From contig OX419755.1 in NCBI GenBank assembly GCA_948567375.1, forward strand, positions 17,241,001-17,305,000: a stretch of 64,000 nucleotides of DNA, in the 5' to 3' direction. A program made the position numbers and the translations under genes. The DNA comes from Lunularia cruciata (taxonomy: Eukaryota; Streptophyta; Marchantiopsida; Lunulariales; Lunulariaceae). This document shows positions 23,744-34,629 of this stretch, one piece after another (positions within the stretch are counted from its first letter, which is position 1; each line of letters begins with the position of its first letter). The notes beneath the pieces are model-generated. The model was not told the DNA's origin. It saw only the letters and a program-made list of their open reading frames with translations, and did no database searches.

Positions 23744-24107
23744 TGTAAAAGACTGAATCCAAGGAGAGAAATAGGAGAATGAAAACTCACATTGGGACAC
23801 TCAAATGAGAGAAAACTCCGAATGCCTAGCATATGCTTTGGCTTTGGTATTTGTAAGTAGCATACAAGGCCCTTGAGAAGCTTCTCAAGAAGCTTCCTCA
23901 AGCCACTTTCTTAGAGTGCAAGCCAAGTTAACTAGAAAGCTTCTCAAGAAGCTTCTTTCTAGAAGCCACCTACTTGGCATGCAAGCTAAGCTAGTTGGAA
24001 GCTTCAAGAAGCTTCCTAGATACTTTTGGAATATTCTAGACTCATTTTTTCTTATGTATTACTTTGTAAGCCCAACTAACTCTGTTGTTAAACTTCATAT
24101 TGTTACA
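23744..24107 (-). repeat. Element G 3' LTR
   Basis: 364 bp, from TGTAAAAGACTG to TTGTTACA on the plus strand. Tract TATTCCCC (polypurine complement) follows at 24108. It is shorter than the 5' LTR by about 50 bases because it lost one AAGCTTC-rich segment. Confidence 0.88.
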
Positions 24108-27100
24108 TATTCCCCAATCGCTAATTGGTGACGTCCTCGTCGCTAGTTGGTGACGTCCTCGTTGCCAGTGAAGCTTCAAATTCCTGGATGGCCATTTGTG
24201 TATTCTGGAAGTGAGAAAGAGGTTCCTATGTGACATCATGAAGGGGATACCCTTTCCAAAGGACCTTGTACTCTGTATGTTTGCAACGGCCTCATTGAAT
24301 ATGGAGACGTACAAGGATACGATCAACTTCGTACTCCTTATGATCATTGATAGGGACAGGAAGAGAGGGAGGTTGGACTCAAGAGGAAAAGGAAGAGGGG
24401 TTAGGAACAAAGGGTTTCAACTTGGAAATATGAAAGATAGGATGAATACGCATGTGACAAGGCAAGGCAAGTCGATAAGCAACAAGAGAGACAATTTGGG
24501 TGATCAAATAGTCCTATCCAATTAGGGGCAAGTTTACAAACTTGGGTATCAATTGGGAGAGGGAGGTTACTAGAGGATAGCATGACTATCACCAATTTCA
24601 AAGGTGAGATCACAACGATGGTGGTCCGCATATTGTTTTTGGCAGTTTTGAGCAACAAGGAGGTGAGACTTGGCTTGTTGGAGAGATTGGGATATAGTGG
24701 TCAAGAATGTGGAAGTATGAGGAACCTAAGATGGAGGGGAGCAAGAAGAGAATCTGGAACAAGCGGATCTTGGCCAAAATTAAGAAAGAAAGGAGAAAAT
24801 CCTATGCTTGCCTGTTTAGAATTATTGTAGGCAAATTCTGTAGCTGGAAGACATTCATCCCAATTGGTATGGTGGATGTTGACAAAAGCACGCAACATAT
24901 CCTCCAATGTAAGTTTTGCATATTTGGTTTGTCCATTAGTTTGAGGATGATAGGCCATGGACAAAGCAAGCTTGGTGCCGAGTATCTAGAAGAGTGCTTG
25001 CAAAAACTTCCCGGTAAATCAAGGATCACAGTCAAAGATGAGTACACGTGTTATCCCATGATGCTTGAAGACATTGTTGAAGTAGATTTGCGCTAAGGTT
25101 GGAGCATCCGCGGTATCAAAGGTTAGTGCCAAGTGGATTTGCTTACTAAGCTTATCCACAAACACCACGGTTGCAGTGTGTCCTTGTTTTGTCTTTGGCA
25201 AGGATGTGATGAGCTCCAAGCTCACATGCTCCTAGTGAGCGGATGGAATGGCGAGTGGTTGAAGGAGTCCACTCGGCTTCTGGTTGTTGGCCTTGTTATG
25301 TTGGCAGCTCTCACACAATTGGACAAATTCTTGAACATCTCATGTCATGTTGGGCCACCACCATTGACATTGGAGGGTACTCAAGGTCTTGTCTACTCCC
25401 ATATGACCCGCAATGTGTAAATCATAGGCTTCTTGAAGGCCCACAAGTCAAAGATCACCTTTAGTTGGAACATAGATCTTGTAAAAGACCAAAACCGAGG
25501 AGAGAAATAGGAGAATGGAAGCTCACATTGGGACACTTAAATGAGGGAAAACTCCGAATGCCTAGCATGAGCTTCGGCCTTGGTATTTATAGGTAGCATA
25601 CAAGACCCTTGAAGCTTCTCAAGAAGTTTCCTTGAGCCGCTTTCTTGGAGTGCAAGCCAAGTTAACTAGGAAACTTCTCAAGAAGCTTCCTTCTAGAAGC
25701 CGCCTACTTGGCGTGCAAGCTAAGCTAGTTAGAATCTTCTAGAAGCTACCTGCTTAGGGCGCAAGTTAACTAGTTGGGAAGCTTCCTAAGAAGCTTCTTA
25801 GATGCTTCTAGAATATTCTAGGCTATTTTGTTTTATTCTCTACTTCGTAAGCCCGACTAACTTCGTCACTAAACTCCATATTGTTACAGATCTGGTCCTC
25901 ATGGAATAAAAGACCCTTCTTGATGGAGAAGGTGTTGTACTCTTTATTGCATATTGTAAGGTGACCATGTACCATTTGGAAGAAGGGATCTTGGTGTTGA
26001 GCTGACTGAAACTCATTTTGGACCTTGGAGTCAACTAACACCATTGAAATTGCCGTTGTGATGAGAGGAAGAGACTTCAAATCACATCATCGTGATAAAG
26101 CATCAAGGATGACATGCAACCAATCTGGTTTGTACTCAATTTTGATGTCATATAGTTGGTGTTGTTCCTCCTATTGATGATGTTGACTCTTCATGAGTTC
26201 TAAGTGTAAGGTCTGCAACAATGGTTTGTGATCAGTTCGCATGATCACTTGTTTCCCCAAGAGATAATGCTTCCATACCTTGGTAGCGTATACCATTGCA
26301 AGTTGTTCTTGATCTCAAGCAGAGTAGTTTTGTTTAGCCATATTGAGTTGGTGAGACACAAAGGCAATAGGATGGAATCCATTTGGGAATTTTTGTTACA
26401 GCACGGCTCCAATTGCAAAGTTAGAAGCATCAAAATCAACCACATAGGGTAGTTGAGGATCATATGGTTGAAGAATGGTCTTGAAGACACCATATGCTTT
26501 TAACTTTTGGAATGCTTCTTCATGCTTGGTGGTCCATTAGAAGTTCAAGTTCTTTCCCAAGAGGTCAGTCAATGGTGCACCCACATGAGCATAATAATGG
26601 ATGAACCTTTGGTAAAAAGTGCCCAATCCATTAAATGCCCCTACTTTTGTAGTATCCTTTGGGGTAAGCCAATCAGTAATGGCCTTGATCTTCTCTTCTT
26701 CTATCTTGATCCCCTCTAATGAGATCTTATGACCCAATAAGGTAACCTCCTTTTGCCAAAAAGTACACTTTGACTTCTTGTAGTAAAATTTCCATTATCG
26801 TAGTCATCTTAGGACTTCTTGCACATGATTTACGTGTTCTACTTCTGTCTTATTATAAATTAAGATATCATCCAAAAACACCACCACAGACCAATCCAAT
26901 AGTCCATCCAACACCCAATGCATCTGATCCATGAAGACTACATGAGCATTAGTGAGTCCAAAAGGTAGAACTCTCCACTCAAAATGCCCATACCTTGTAT
27001 GAAAGGTAGTCTTTTGCACATCCTCTCCCTCAATGGGAATCTGCCAATAGCAGCTACAAAGATCCAACTTGGAAAAGTAGCATGCTCCACTTAGTTGATC

Positions 27101-28190
27101 AAGCAAGTCATCAATCCAAGGCAAGGGATATGCATTCTTCACAATTTGCTTATTGAACCCACGATAATCAATATAGAAACAAAGTCCTCTAGCCTCTCTT
27201 TGGAACAAAAGTACCGGTGCTCCCCAAAGAGAGGTACTTTGTTGTATGAAGTCCTTCTCCAACACCTCTATAAGTGTTGCTTGCATCTCTTCCAACTCCT
27301 TTGGTGAGAGTTGATAGATTGGTCTACTCATTGGATTACTCCTTAGCAATAACTCAATCTTGAAGGGCATACTTTGATCAGAGTGTAATCCCTTTGGTAG
27401 ATCATCCAAAAATATGTCCGCAAACTCCTTAACTATCCAATCAACCATTGCTTGATGAGGCTCTTGGTCTTCCACAAATTGTTCTTGTGCAATCAGTTTG
27501 ATCCACACCATGAATACATACTTATCTTCCTCCAAAGCTTGCTCTATGGCTGCTTTATTAACAAATTTCCCTTCTAGGGACTCATCTCTCTTCCAAGCTT
27601 GCTCCATGGTTGTCTTCTTGGTAAACTTCCCATCTTGGGACTCCACTTCCTTCAAGGTTTGCTCTATGGCTACCTTCTCGACAAACTTCCCATCTTGGGA
27701 CTAACTATTCTTAGGTGTCTTACTCAAAGGTGCTAGACAACCTAATCGGAAATTCCTATATTGGTGTTGTACTTGAATTTGGCATTGGGTCCAATCAAAT
27801 TGAACCTTATGACGTTCAAGCCAAGGTAGACCCAAAATGATATCATAGTGTAGGGTGCCACTACAAACCTCATATACTCCAAATATTCCTTCCCAATCTT
27901 GAAGGTAACAAGATGCGAGGTGCGGGATGCATAACCCTTTCTACCATCCGCCATCATCAAACTACTTCCAATCATGGGCTTGATAGGAATACCCAATTCC
28001 TTTGCTACTTGCATAGACATGCAATTCTCTAAACTTCTAGAATCAACCAAAATCCTACAACCTCGATTAGATATCATGCCTTGCAAGTGAAACAAACTTG
28101 CATAGGTCAAGCCTTCAATCCCATTGGAACTAATCATGCTCCTAGTAGGCGGCTCAAAATCTCCTATTGTGATTCCTTGTTTCCTTGATC
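24042..28190 (-). pseudogene. Element G pol
   Basis: Minus strand. Protease 28137-27742 (ILVDSRSLENCMSMQ; the active site D-S-G has become D-S-R). RT and start of RNase H 27655-26804 and 26737-26537 (FYIDYRGFNKQIV, VVFLDDILIYN, so the catalytic DD is kept). RNase H about 26493-26100. Integrase 26080-25889 and 25479-24401, split by a solo LTR. Chromodomain about 24330-24130, ending in the LTR at 24042. The longest open piece (283 codons at 27655-26804) is the best preserved RT among minus-strand copies. Other parts have stops and frameshifts. Confidence 0.85.
25480..25888 (-). mobile_element. Solo LTR of family 2, inside element G integrase
   Basis: 409 bp, plus-strand start TGTAAAAGACC and end TTGTTACA, with a perfect TSD GATCT (25475-25479 and 25889-25893). 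The uninterrupted site is seen in H (AACATAGATCTGGTCC near 31454). It keeps perfect heat-shock-type triplets at 25732-25744 (GAAtcTTCtaGAA) and 25806-25818 (TTCtaGAAtaTTC). Confidence 0.95.
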
Positions 28191-29069
28191 ATTCTACTCC
28201 ACGACCTCCACTTGGGCAACTTGTTGAGGTCATCTATTCTTGAGTAGACATTCAGCAATGCGATGCACCAATTGGCAACAATAGAAACAACCACCATTTT
28301 CTTGCATTTTCTTTCTATCTGCTATGCCAAGTGGTCTTTGTTGAATGGCATCAATCTCCATGGGTGCTAGCTCTTCCACTTGTGTGTAGTGTATTGGTAG
28401 TCTCTATGGAGGTCAAGGTCGAGGCCAAGTTGTTACCACCAATGAATCAAAACGTTTGGCCAACCGTATGGTTTCTTCAAAGTGTTGTGGCTCTCACATG
28501 GTTACCTCTAATTTTGTTTTTTCCTTCAAGCCCCTCACAAATCGATCTAGAGCTTCACCTTCCAATATATCTGGAATTTGCATGATGGTGTTTTGGAACT
28601 GAGTGATGTAACTTCTTACAGAACCAATCTATTTCAACTTTGCCAACTTATCCCATGCAGCTTGTGCGGCATTTATAGCTTGGAACCAACTAATTATTGC
28701 ACTCTTGAATTCTATCCATATCAAGATTGGTGCAACAATTTGTTGTTCTGCTCACTCCACTTGGAATCTCCACCATAGCTTTACTACTCCATCCAATTGA
28801 CTAGAAGCCAAGAGTATTTGTTTTTGCTCATCTTGTAGATTGGTAGCTTCAAAATAAAGTTCACAATCAAACACAAAATTCTCCCCTACACCTAAAAGAT
28901 TTTTGCCTTCAAATACATTGGGTTTAAGGAATCTGATCCGATCTTCTCCTTCTCGAATTGATACTCTCTCCACTTGCTCTTGTTGTCGAAGATCTTGTTC
29001 ATCCAACAATCAAGTAAGGTGCTTGATTTGTTGTTGCATAGCAAGGATAACATCAAGTATTACCACCAT
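28164..29069 (-). pseudogene. Element G gag
   Basis: Starts at ATG 29069 (MVVILDVILAMQQQIKHL) and ends at TAG 28164-28166. A zinc-knuckle of C-x2-C-x4-H-x4-C type is recognisable near 28300-28245 (CFYCCQLVHRIAECL, slightly altered). Stops occur early in the frame. The downstream protease is in the -1 frame. Confidence 0.75.
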
Positions 29070-29340
29070 GGTTGTTACTCTATCACACCACTCCCAATCT
29101 ATCTAATTTATTAACACATAGAAACAGCACATCCACCATTCTCCATAAGTTACAACCGGAAGCACCAAGGGTTCCTCAAATATGGTGATCATATGCAAAA
29201 AATCTTATCCAAAGTGCGAGATGATGAATTGTGTGAAATGATGCTTGGGTCATATTTGGATGCAAAAATCCCAATGATTTGGTGGAAAAGGATTTGGTGG
29301 TCCATAAATTCCATCTGTCCCATTCTTGCTTCGATACCAA

Positions 29341-29755
29341 TGTAAAAGATTGAATCCGAGGAGAGAAATAGGAGAATGCAAACTCACATTGGGACATTCA
29401 AATGAGAGAAAACTCCAAATTCCTAGCATGTGCTTTGGTTTTGGTATTTATAGGTAGCATACAAGGCCCTTGAAAAGTTTCTCAAGAAGCTTCCTCAAGC
29501 CGCTTTCTAAGAGTGCAAGCCAAGTTAACTAGAAAGCTTCTCAAGAAGCTTCCTTCTAGAAGCTGTCTACTTGGCGTGCAAGCTAAGCTAGTTGGAAGCT
29601 TCTAGAAGCTTCCTTCTAGAAGCTATTTACTTGAGGTGCAAGCTAAGCTAATTAGAGAAGCTTCCTAGATACTTTTGGAATATTCTAAGCTAATTTGTCT
29701 TAAGTGTTACTTTGTGAGCCTAACTAACTTTGTCGCTAAACTCCATATTTTTACA
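29341..29755 (-). repeat. Element G 5' LTR
   Basis: 415 bp. A perfect four-unit heat-shock-type array GAAgcTTCtaGAAgcTTC lies at 29595-29612. A TATAAATA motif lies near 29445-29455 on the minus strand. The right flank is the ACTTG duplication. Confidence 0.9.
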
Positions 29756-30112
29756 ACTTGAATGTGAGAAAACTCCAAATGCCTAGCATTTACTTTGGCT
29801 TTGGTATTTATAGGTAGCATACGATGCCCTTGAGGAGCTTCTCAAGAAGCTACCTCAAGCTACTTTCTTAGAGTGCAAGTCAAGTTAACTAGGAAGCTTC
29901 TCAAGAAGTTTCCTTCTAGAAGCCGCCTACTTGGCGTGCAAGCTAAGCTAGTTGGAAGCTTCTAGAAGCTACTTACTTGAGGTGCAAGCTAAACTAGCAA
30001 AAAAGCTTCCCAAGAAGCTTCTTAGATACTTCTGGAATATTCTAGGCTAATTTGTCTTATGTGCTACTTTGTAAGCCCGACTAACTTTGTCGCTAAACTC
30101 CATATTATGATA
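29756..30112 (-). repeat. Element H 3' LTR, larger part (remainder at 23684-23743)
   Basis: G is inserted 60 bases into this LTR. 23684-23743 starts TGTAAAAGACC and ends GGAACACTTG; 29756 resumes ACTTGAATGTGAGAAAAC, exactly the next part of the family 2 LTR. The inner end is mutated (ATATGATA... in place of TTGTTACA). The CCCC of the polypurine-tract complement follows at 30117. Confidence 0.9.
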
Positions 30113-33057
30113 TATTCCCCCACTGCTAGTTGGTGATGTCTTCGTTGCCAGTGAAGCTTCAAATTCCTGGATGGCCGTCTGTGCATTCTGGAGGTGAGAA
30201 AGAGGTTCCCATGTGGCATCATGAAAGGGATACCCTTTCCAAAGGACCTTGTACTCCATATGTTGGTGACGGCCTTGTTGAATATAGTGACGCGCAAGGA
30301 TACGATCAACTTTGTACTCCTCATGATCATTGATAGGGATAAGAAGAGGGGGAGGTTGGACTCAAGAGGAAAAGGAAGAGCGGTTAGGAACAAAGGGTTT
30401 CAACTTGGAAACATGGAAGACAAGGTGGATACGCATGTGACAAGGTAAGGCAAGTCGATAAGCAACAAGAGACAATTTGGGTGATGTCAAAGGGTCCTAG
30501 CCAATTAGTGGCAAGTTTACAAACTTGGGTATCAAGTGGGAGAGGGCGGTTATTAGGGGAAAGCATGACTTTATCACCGACTTCAAAGATGAGATCACAA
30601 CAATGGTGGTCCGCATATTTTTTTGGCAATTCTGAGCAACAAGGAGGTGAGACTTGGCTTGTTGGAGAGATTGGGATATAGTGGTCAAGAATGTGGAAGT
30701 ATGAGGAACCTGAGATGGAGTGGGAGCAAGAAGAGAATCTGGAACAAGCAAATCTTGGCCAAAATTGAGAAAGAAAGTAGAAAATCTAATGCTTGCTTGT
30801 TTGGAATTGTTGTAGGAAAATTCTGCAATTGTAAGACATTCATCCCAATTGGTATGGTGGACATTAACAAAGGTATGCAACATATACTCCAATGTACAAT
30901 TTTCACATTTGGTTTGTCCATCAGTTTAAGGATGATAGGCCATAGACAAAGCAAGCTTGGTGTCGAGTATCTGGAAGAGTGCTTGCCAAAACTTCTCGAT
31001 AAATCAAGGATCATGGTCGGAGATGAGTACACGTGGCATCCCATGATGCTTGAAGACATTGTTGAAATAGATTTGCGTTAAGGTTGGAGCATCCACAATA
31101 TCACAAGTTGGTGCCAAGTGGATTTGCTTACTAAGCTTATCCACAAACACCATGATTGCAATGTGTCCTTGTTTTGTCTTTGGCACGGATGTGATGAGTT
31201 CCAAGCTCACATGCTCCCAACAAGCGGATGGAACAAAGAGTGGTTAAAGGAGTCCACTCAGCTTCTGGTTGCTGGCCTTGTTATGTTGGCAACTCTCACA
31301 CAATCGGACAAATTCTTGAACATCTCATGTCATGTTGGTTCACCACCATTGACGTTGTAGGGTACCCAAGGCCTTGTCTACACCCATGTGACCAACAATG
31401 GGTAAATCATGGGCTTCTTGAAGGCGCACAAGTCAAAGATCACCTTTAGCTTGAACATAGATCTGGTCCTCATGGAGTAAAAGGCCCTTTTTGATGGAGA
31501 AGGTGTTGTACTCCTTATTGCATGCCCTAAGGCAACCATGTACCATTTGGAAGAAGGGATCTTGGTGTAGAGCTAACTGAAACTCATTTTGGACCTTGGA
31601 GTCAACTAACACCGTTGAAATTGCTGCTGTGATGAGAGGAAGAGATTTCAAATCACATCATTGTGATAAAGCATCAAGGATGACATGCAACCAATCTGGT
31701 TTGTACTCAATTTTGATGTCATAGAGTTGGAGTTGTTCCTCCCATTGATGATGTTGACTCTTCATGAGTTCGAAGTGTAAGATCTGTAACAATGGTTTGT
31801 GATCAATTCGCATGATCACTTGTTTCCCCAAGAGATAATGTCTCCATACTTTGGTGGTGTATACCATTGCAAGTTGTTCTCAATCTCAAGCATAGTAGTT
31901 TTGTTTAGCCGTATTGAGTTGGCAAGACATAAAGGCAATGGGATGGAGTCCATTTGGGAATTCTTGTTGCAACATTGCTCCAATTGCAAAGTTAGAAGTA
32001 TCAAAATCAACCACACAAGGTAAGTGAGGATCATATGGTTGAAGAATGGGTCTTGAAGACACCATATGCTTTAACTTATGGAATTCTTCTTCATGCTTGG
32101 TGGTCCACTAGAAGCTCAAGTTCTTACCCAAGAGGTCAATCAATGGTGCAACCACATGAGCATAATAATGGATGAACCATCGGTAAAAATTAGCCAATCC
32201 ATTGAATGGCCCGTACTTCTATAGCATCCTTCGGGGTAGGCCAATCAGTAATGGCCTTGATTTTCTCTTCTTCCATCTTGATCCTCTCTGATGAGATCTT
32301 ATGACCCAAGAAGGTAACCTCCTTCTGCCAAAAGGCACACTTCAACTTCTTGCAATAAAATTTCCATTGTCGTAGTTGTCTTAGGACTTCTCGCACATGA
32401 TTCATGTGTTTTGCCTCTATCTTACTATAAATTAAGATATCTTACTATAAATTAAGATATCATCCAAGAACACCACCGCGGACCAATCCAATAGTCTATC
32501 CAACACCTGACGCATCTGATCCATGAAGACTACTAGAGCATTAGTGAGTCCAAAGATAGAACTCTCCACTCAAAATGCCCATACCTTGTATGAAAGGTAG
32601 TCTTTTGCAAATCCTCCCTATCAATAGGAATTTTCCAATAGCCGTTGCAAAGGTCCAACTTGGAAAAGTAGTGTGCTTAGTTGATCAAGAAAGTCATCGA
32701 TCCAAGGCAAGGGATATGCATTCTTCACGGTTTTCTTATTGAGCCCACGGTAATCAATACAAAAACAAAGTCCTACATCCTTCTTTGGAACAAATAGTAC
32801 CGGTGCTCCCCAAGGAGAGGTACCATGTTGTATGAAGTCCTTCTCCAACACCTTTGTAAGTGTTGCTTACAACTCCTCCAACTCCTTTGGTGAGAGCCGA
32901 TAGATCGATCTACTCACTAGAGTACTCCCTAGCAATAACTCAATCTTGAAGGGCATACCTCGATCGGAGGGTAATTCCTTTGGTAGATCATCTAGAAACA
33001 TGACTGTAAACTCTTGAACTATCTGATCAACCATTGCTTGATGAGGCTCTTGGCCCT
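30047..33057 (-). pseudogene. Element H pol, 3' part (RT, RNase H, integrase, chromodomain)
   Basis: On the minus strand, from right to left: RT (32851-32190, with SPWGAPVLF and an [12 protein letters not shown] block), RNase H (about 32034-31658, with MRIDHKPLLQIL), integrase (31651-30500, with DKLSKQIHLAP and VLISDHDP catalytic blocks and the GPFDITQIV tail), and a chromodomain at about 30330-30120 (EYKVLWKGYPFHDATWEPLSHL). The last codons run into the LTR and stop at 30047. Several stops interrupt RT and integrase. The rest of RT lies at 38620-38977 beyond element C. Confidence 0.85.
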
Positions 33058-33127
33058 TGTAACAATATGGAGTTTAGCGACGAAGTCAGTCAGGCTCACG
33101 AAGTAGCACATAGGACAAATTAGCCCA

Positions 33128-33350
33128 GAATATTCCGGAAGTATCTAGGAAGCTTCTTGGGAAGCTTCCCGGTTAGCTTAGCTTGCACCTTAAGTAAGTA
33201 GCTTCTAGAAGGAAGCTTCTAGAAGCTTCCAACTAGCTTAGCTTGCACGCCAAGTAGGCGACTTCTAGAAGGAAGCTTCTTGAGAAGCTTCCTAGTTAAC
33301 TTGGCTTGCACTCTAAGAAAGCGGCTTGAGGAAGCTTCTTGAGAAGCTTC
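33128..33350 (+). promoter_or_regulatory. Heat-shock-element array in the family 2 LTR
   Basis: Within U3 lie a perfect three-unit element GAAtaTTCcgGAA (33128-33140) and a perfect four-unit element GAAgcTTCtaGAAgcTTC (33212-33229). Imperfectly spaced GAAgcTTC pairs lie at 33149-33168, 33272-33291 and 33331-33350, and TTCtaGAA dimers at 33203-33210 and 33263-33270. Alternating nGAAn/nTTCn units are the known binding site of heat-shock transcription factors. The array ends about 20 bases before the TATA box. The perfect arrays recur in the C 3' LTR (38324-38336, 38408-38425), in G, in H and in the solo LTR. Confidence 0.7.
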
Positions 33351-33370
33351 TTAAGTGCCTTGTATGTACC

Positions 33371-33378
33371 TATAAATA
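33371..33378 (+). promoter_or_regulatory. TATA box of the element C LTR
   Basis: TATAAATA in the context TACCTATAAATACC, conserved in all family 2 LTRs of the window. It is placed as expected for the U3/R boundary, about 105 bases before the LTR end. Confidence 0.75.
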
Positions 33379-33753
33379 CCAAAGCCAAAGCTCATGCTAG
33401 ATATTCAGAGTTTTCCCTCATTCAAGTGTCCCAATGTGAGCTTCCATTCTCCTATTTCTCTCCTCGGTTTCGGTCTTTTACATAAGTATCAGAGCAGGAA
33501 TGGGATGGATGGAATTTATGGACCACCAAATCCACTTCCGCCAAACCATTAGGACTTTCATGTCCAGATATTACCAAAGCATCGTTTCACACAGTTCATC
33601 ACCTCACGCTTTGGGTAGGATTTTCTACATATGATCACCGTGTCAGAGGAACCCTTGATACTTCCAATTGTAACTTATGGAGAACGGTGGACATGTTGTA
33701 TCTATGTGTTAATCAACTAGATAAATTGAGGGTAGTGGAATAGAGTAGTAGCA

Positions 33754-34629
33754 ATGGCGGCAATACCGGATGTTATCCTTGCAATGCAACAACAAATCGA
33801 GCATCTTACTCGATTGTTGGATGAACGAGACCAGCAACGACGAGAACAGATAGACAGAGCGCCAGTTCAAGATGGAGAAGATCGCATTCAATTTCCGAAA
33901 CCCAAGGTGTTTGAAGGCAAGAATCTTCCAAGCATAGTGGAGAATTTTGTGTTTGACTGTGAACGTTACTTTGAAGCCACCAATCTTCAAGACGAGCGGA
34001 AAAAAATTCTCTTGGCTTCTAGCCAGTTGGATGGAGTGGCAAAACTTTGGTGGTGATTCCGAGTAGAAAGAGCTGAACGACAAATTGTTACACCAATTGT
34101 TACATGGGCAGAATTCAAGGATGCAATACTTGGTCGATTTTAGACTATAAATGCCACTTGAGCTGCACAAGATAAATTGGCGGAGTTGAGGCAAATTGGC
34201 TCAATGAGAAGCTACATCATATAATTTCATAATATCATCATGCAAATTCCAGATATCCAAGAAGGTAAAGTTCTTGATCGATTTATGTAAGGATTGAAGT
34301 CACGAACCAGATTGGAGGTGACCATGCGAGAGCCATAGAATGTAGAAGAAGCCATGCAATTGGCTGAGCATTTTGATTCCTTAGTTGCGACAACTTGGTC
34401 TCGACCTCGACCTACAAAAAACCCACTAGAACCGGTACCAATGGAGATCCAACAAAGACCACTTGGCACAATAGATAGAGAAAGATTACGACAAAATGGA
34501 GGTTGTTTTTATTGTCACCAGTTGGGGCATCGCATTGTTGAATGTCCACTCAAGAATGGACGATCTCGACAAGTTGCCCAAGTGGAGGTTGTGGAGTAGA
34601 ATGATCAGGGAAACAAGGAATCCCAGTAG
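33754..34629 (+). pseudogene. Element C gag
   Basis: Frame from ATG 33754 (MAAIPDVILAMQQQ) to TAG 34627-34629. A retrotransposon gag region (ENFVFDCERYFEATNL, LASSQLDGVAKLWW) is followed by a zinc knuckle at about 34501-34545 (CFYCHQLGHRIVEC, C-x2-C-x4-H-x4-C), which binds the element RNA. The frame is broken by at least five in-frame stops (for example 34054, 34141, 34597), several at codons where other copies have CAG, CAA or CGA. Gag would form the virus-like particle in the cytoplasm. Confidence 0.88.

Larger units (their letters stand above)
23744..29755 (-). mobile_element. Element G: family 2 chromovirus in the H 3' LTR
   Basis: Full-length minus-strand element of about 6.0 kb with LTRs 23744-24107 (3') and 29341-29755 (5'). 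The TSD is ACTTG (23739-23743 and 29756-29760). It carries gag, protease, RT, RNase H, integrase and chromodomain in order. A solo LTR (25480-25888) sits in its integrase. The primer-binding region (TTGGTATCGAAGCAAG) adjoins the 5' LTR at 29325-29340. Confidence 0.93.
33058..33482 (+). repeat. Element C 5' LTR
   Basis: 425 bp, TGTAACAATATGG to GGTCTTTTACA. The U3 part holds many GAAnnTTC units; the promoter entries below describe them. The 3' LTR (366 bp) lacks about 59 bases around the fourth AAGCTTC cluster. Confidence 0.95.

Noticed and set aside
23684-23803. Simple 60-bp tandem duplication at the start of an LTR
   Set aside because: The first 60 bases are the start of the H LTR and the rest of that LTR resumes at 29756 after the ACTTG duplication, so it is a nested insertion and not a tandem slip.
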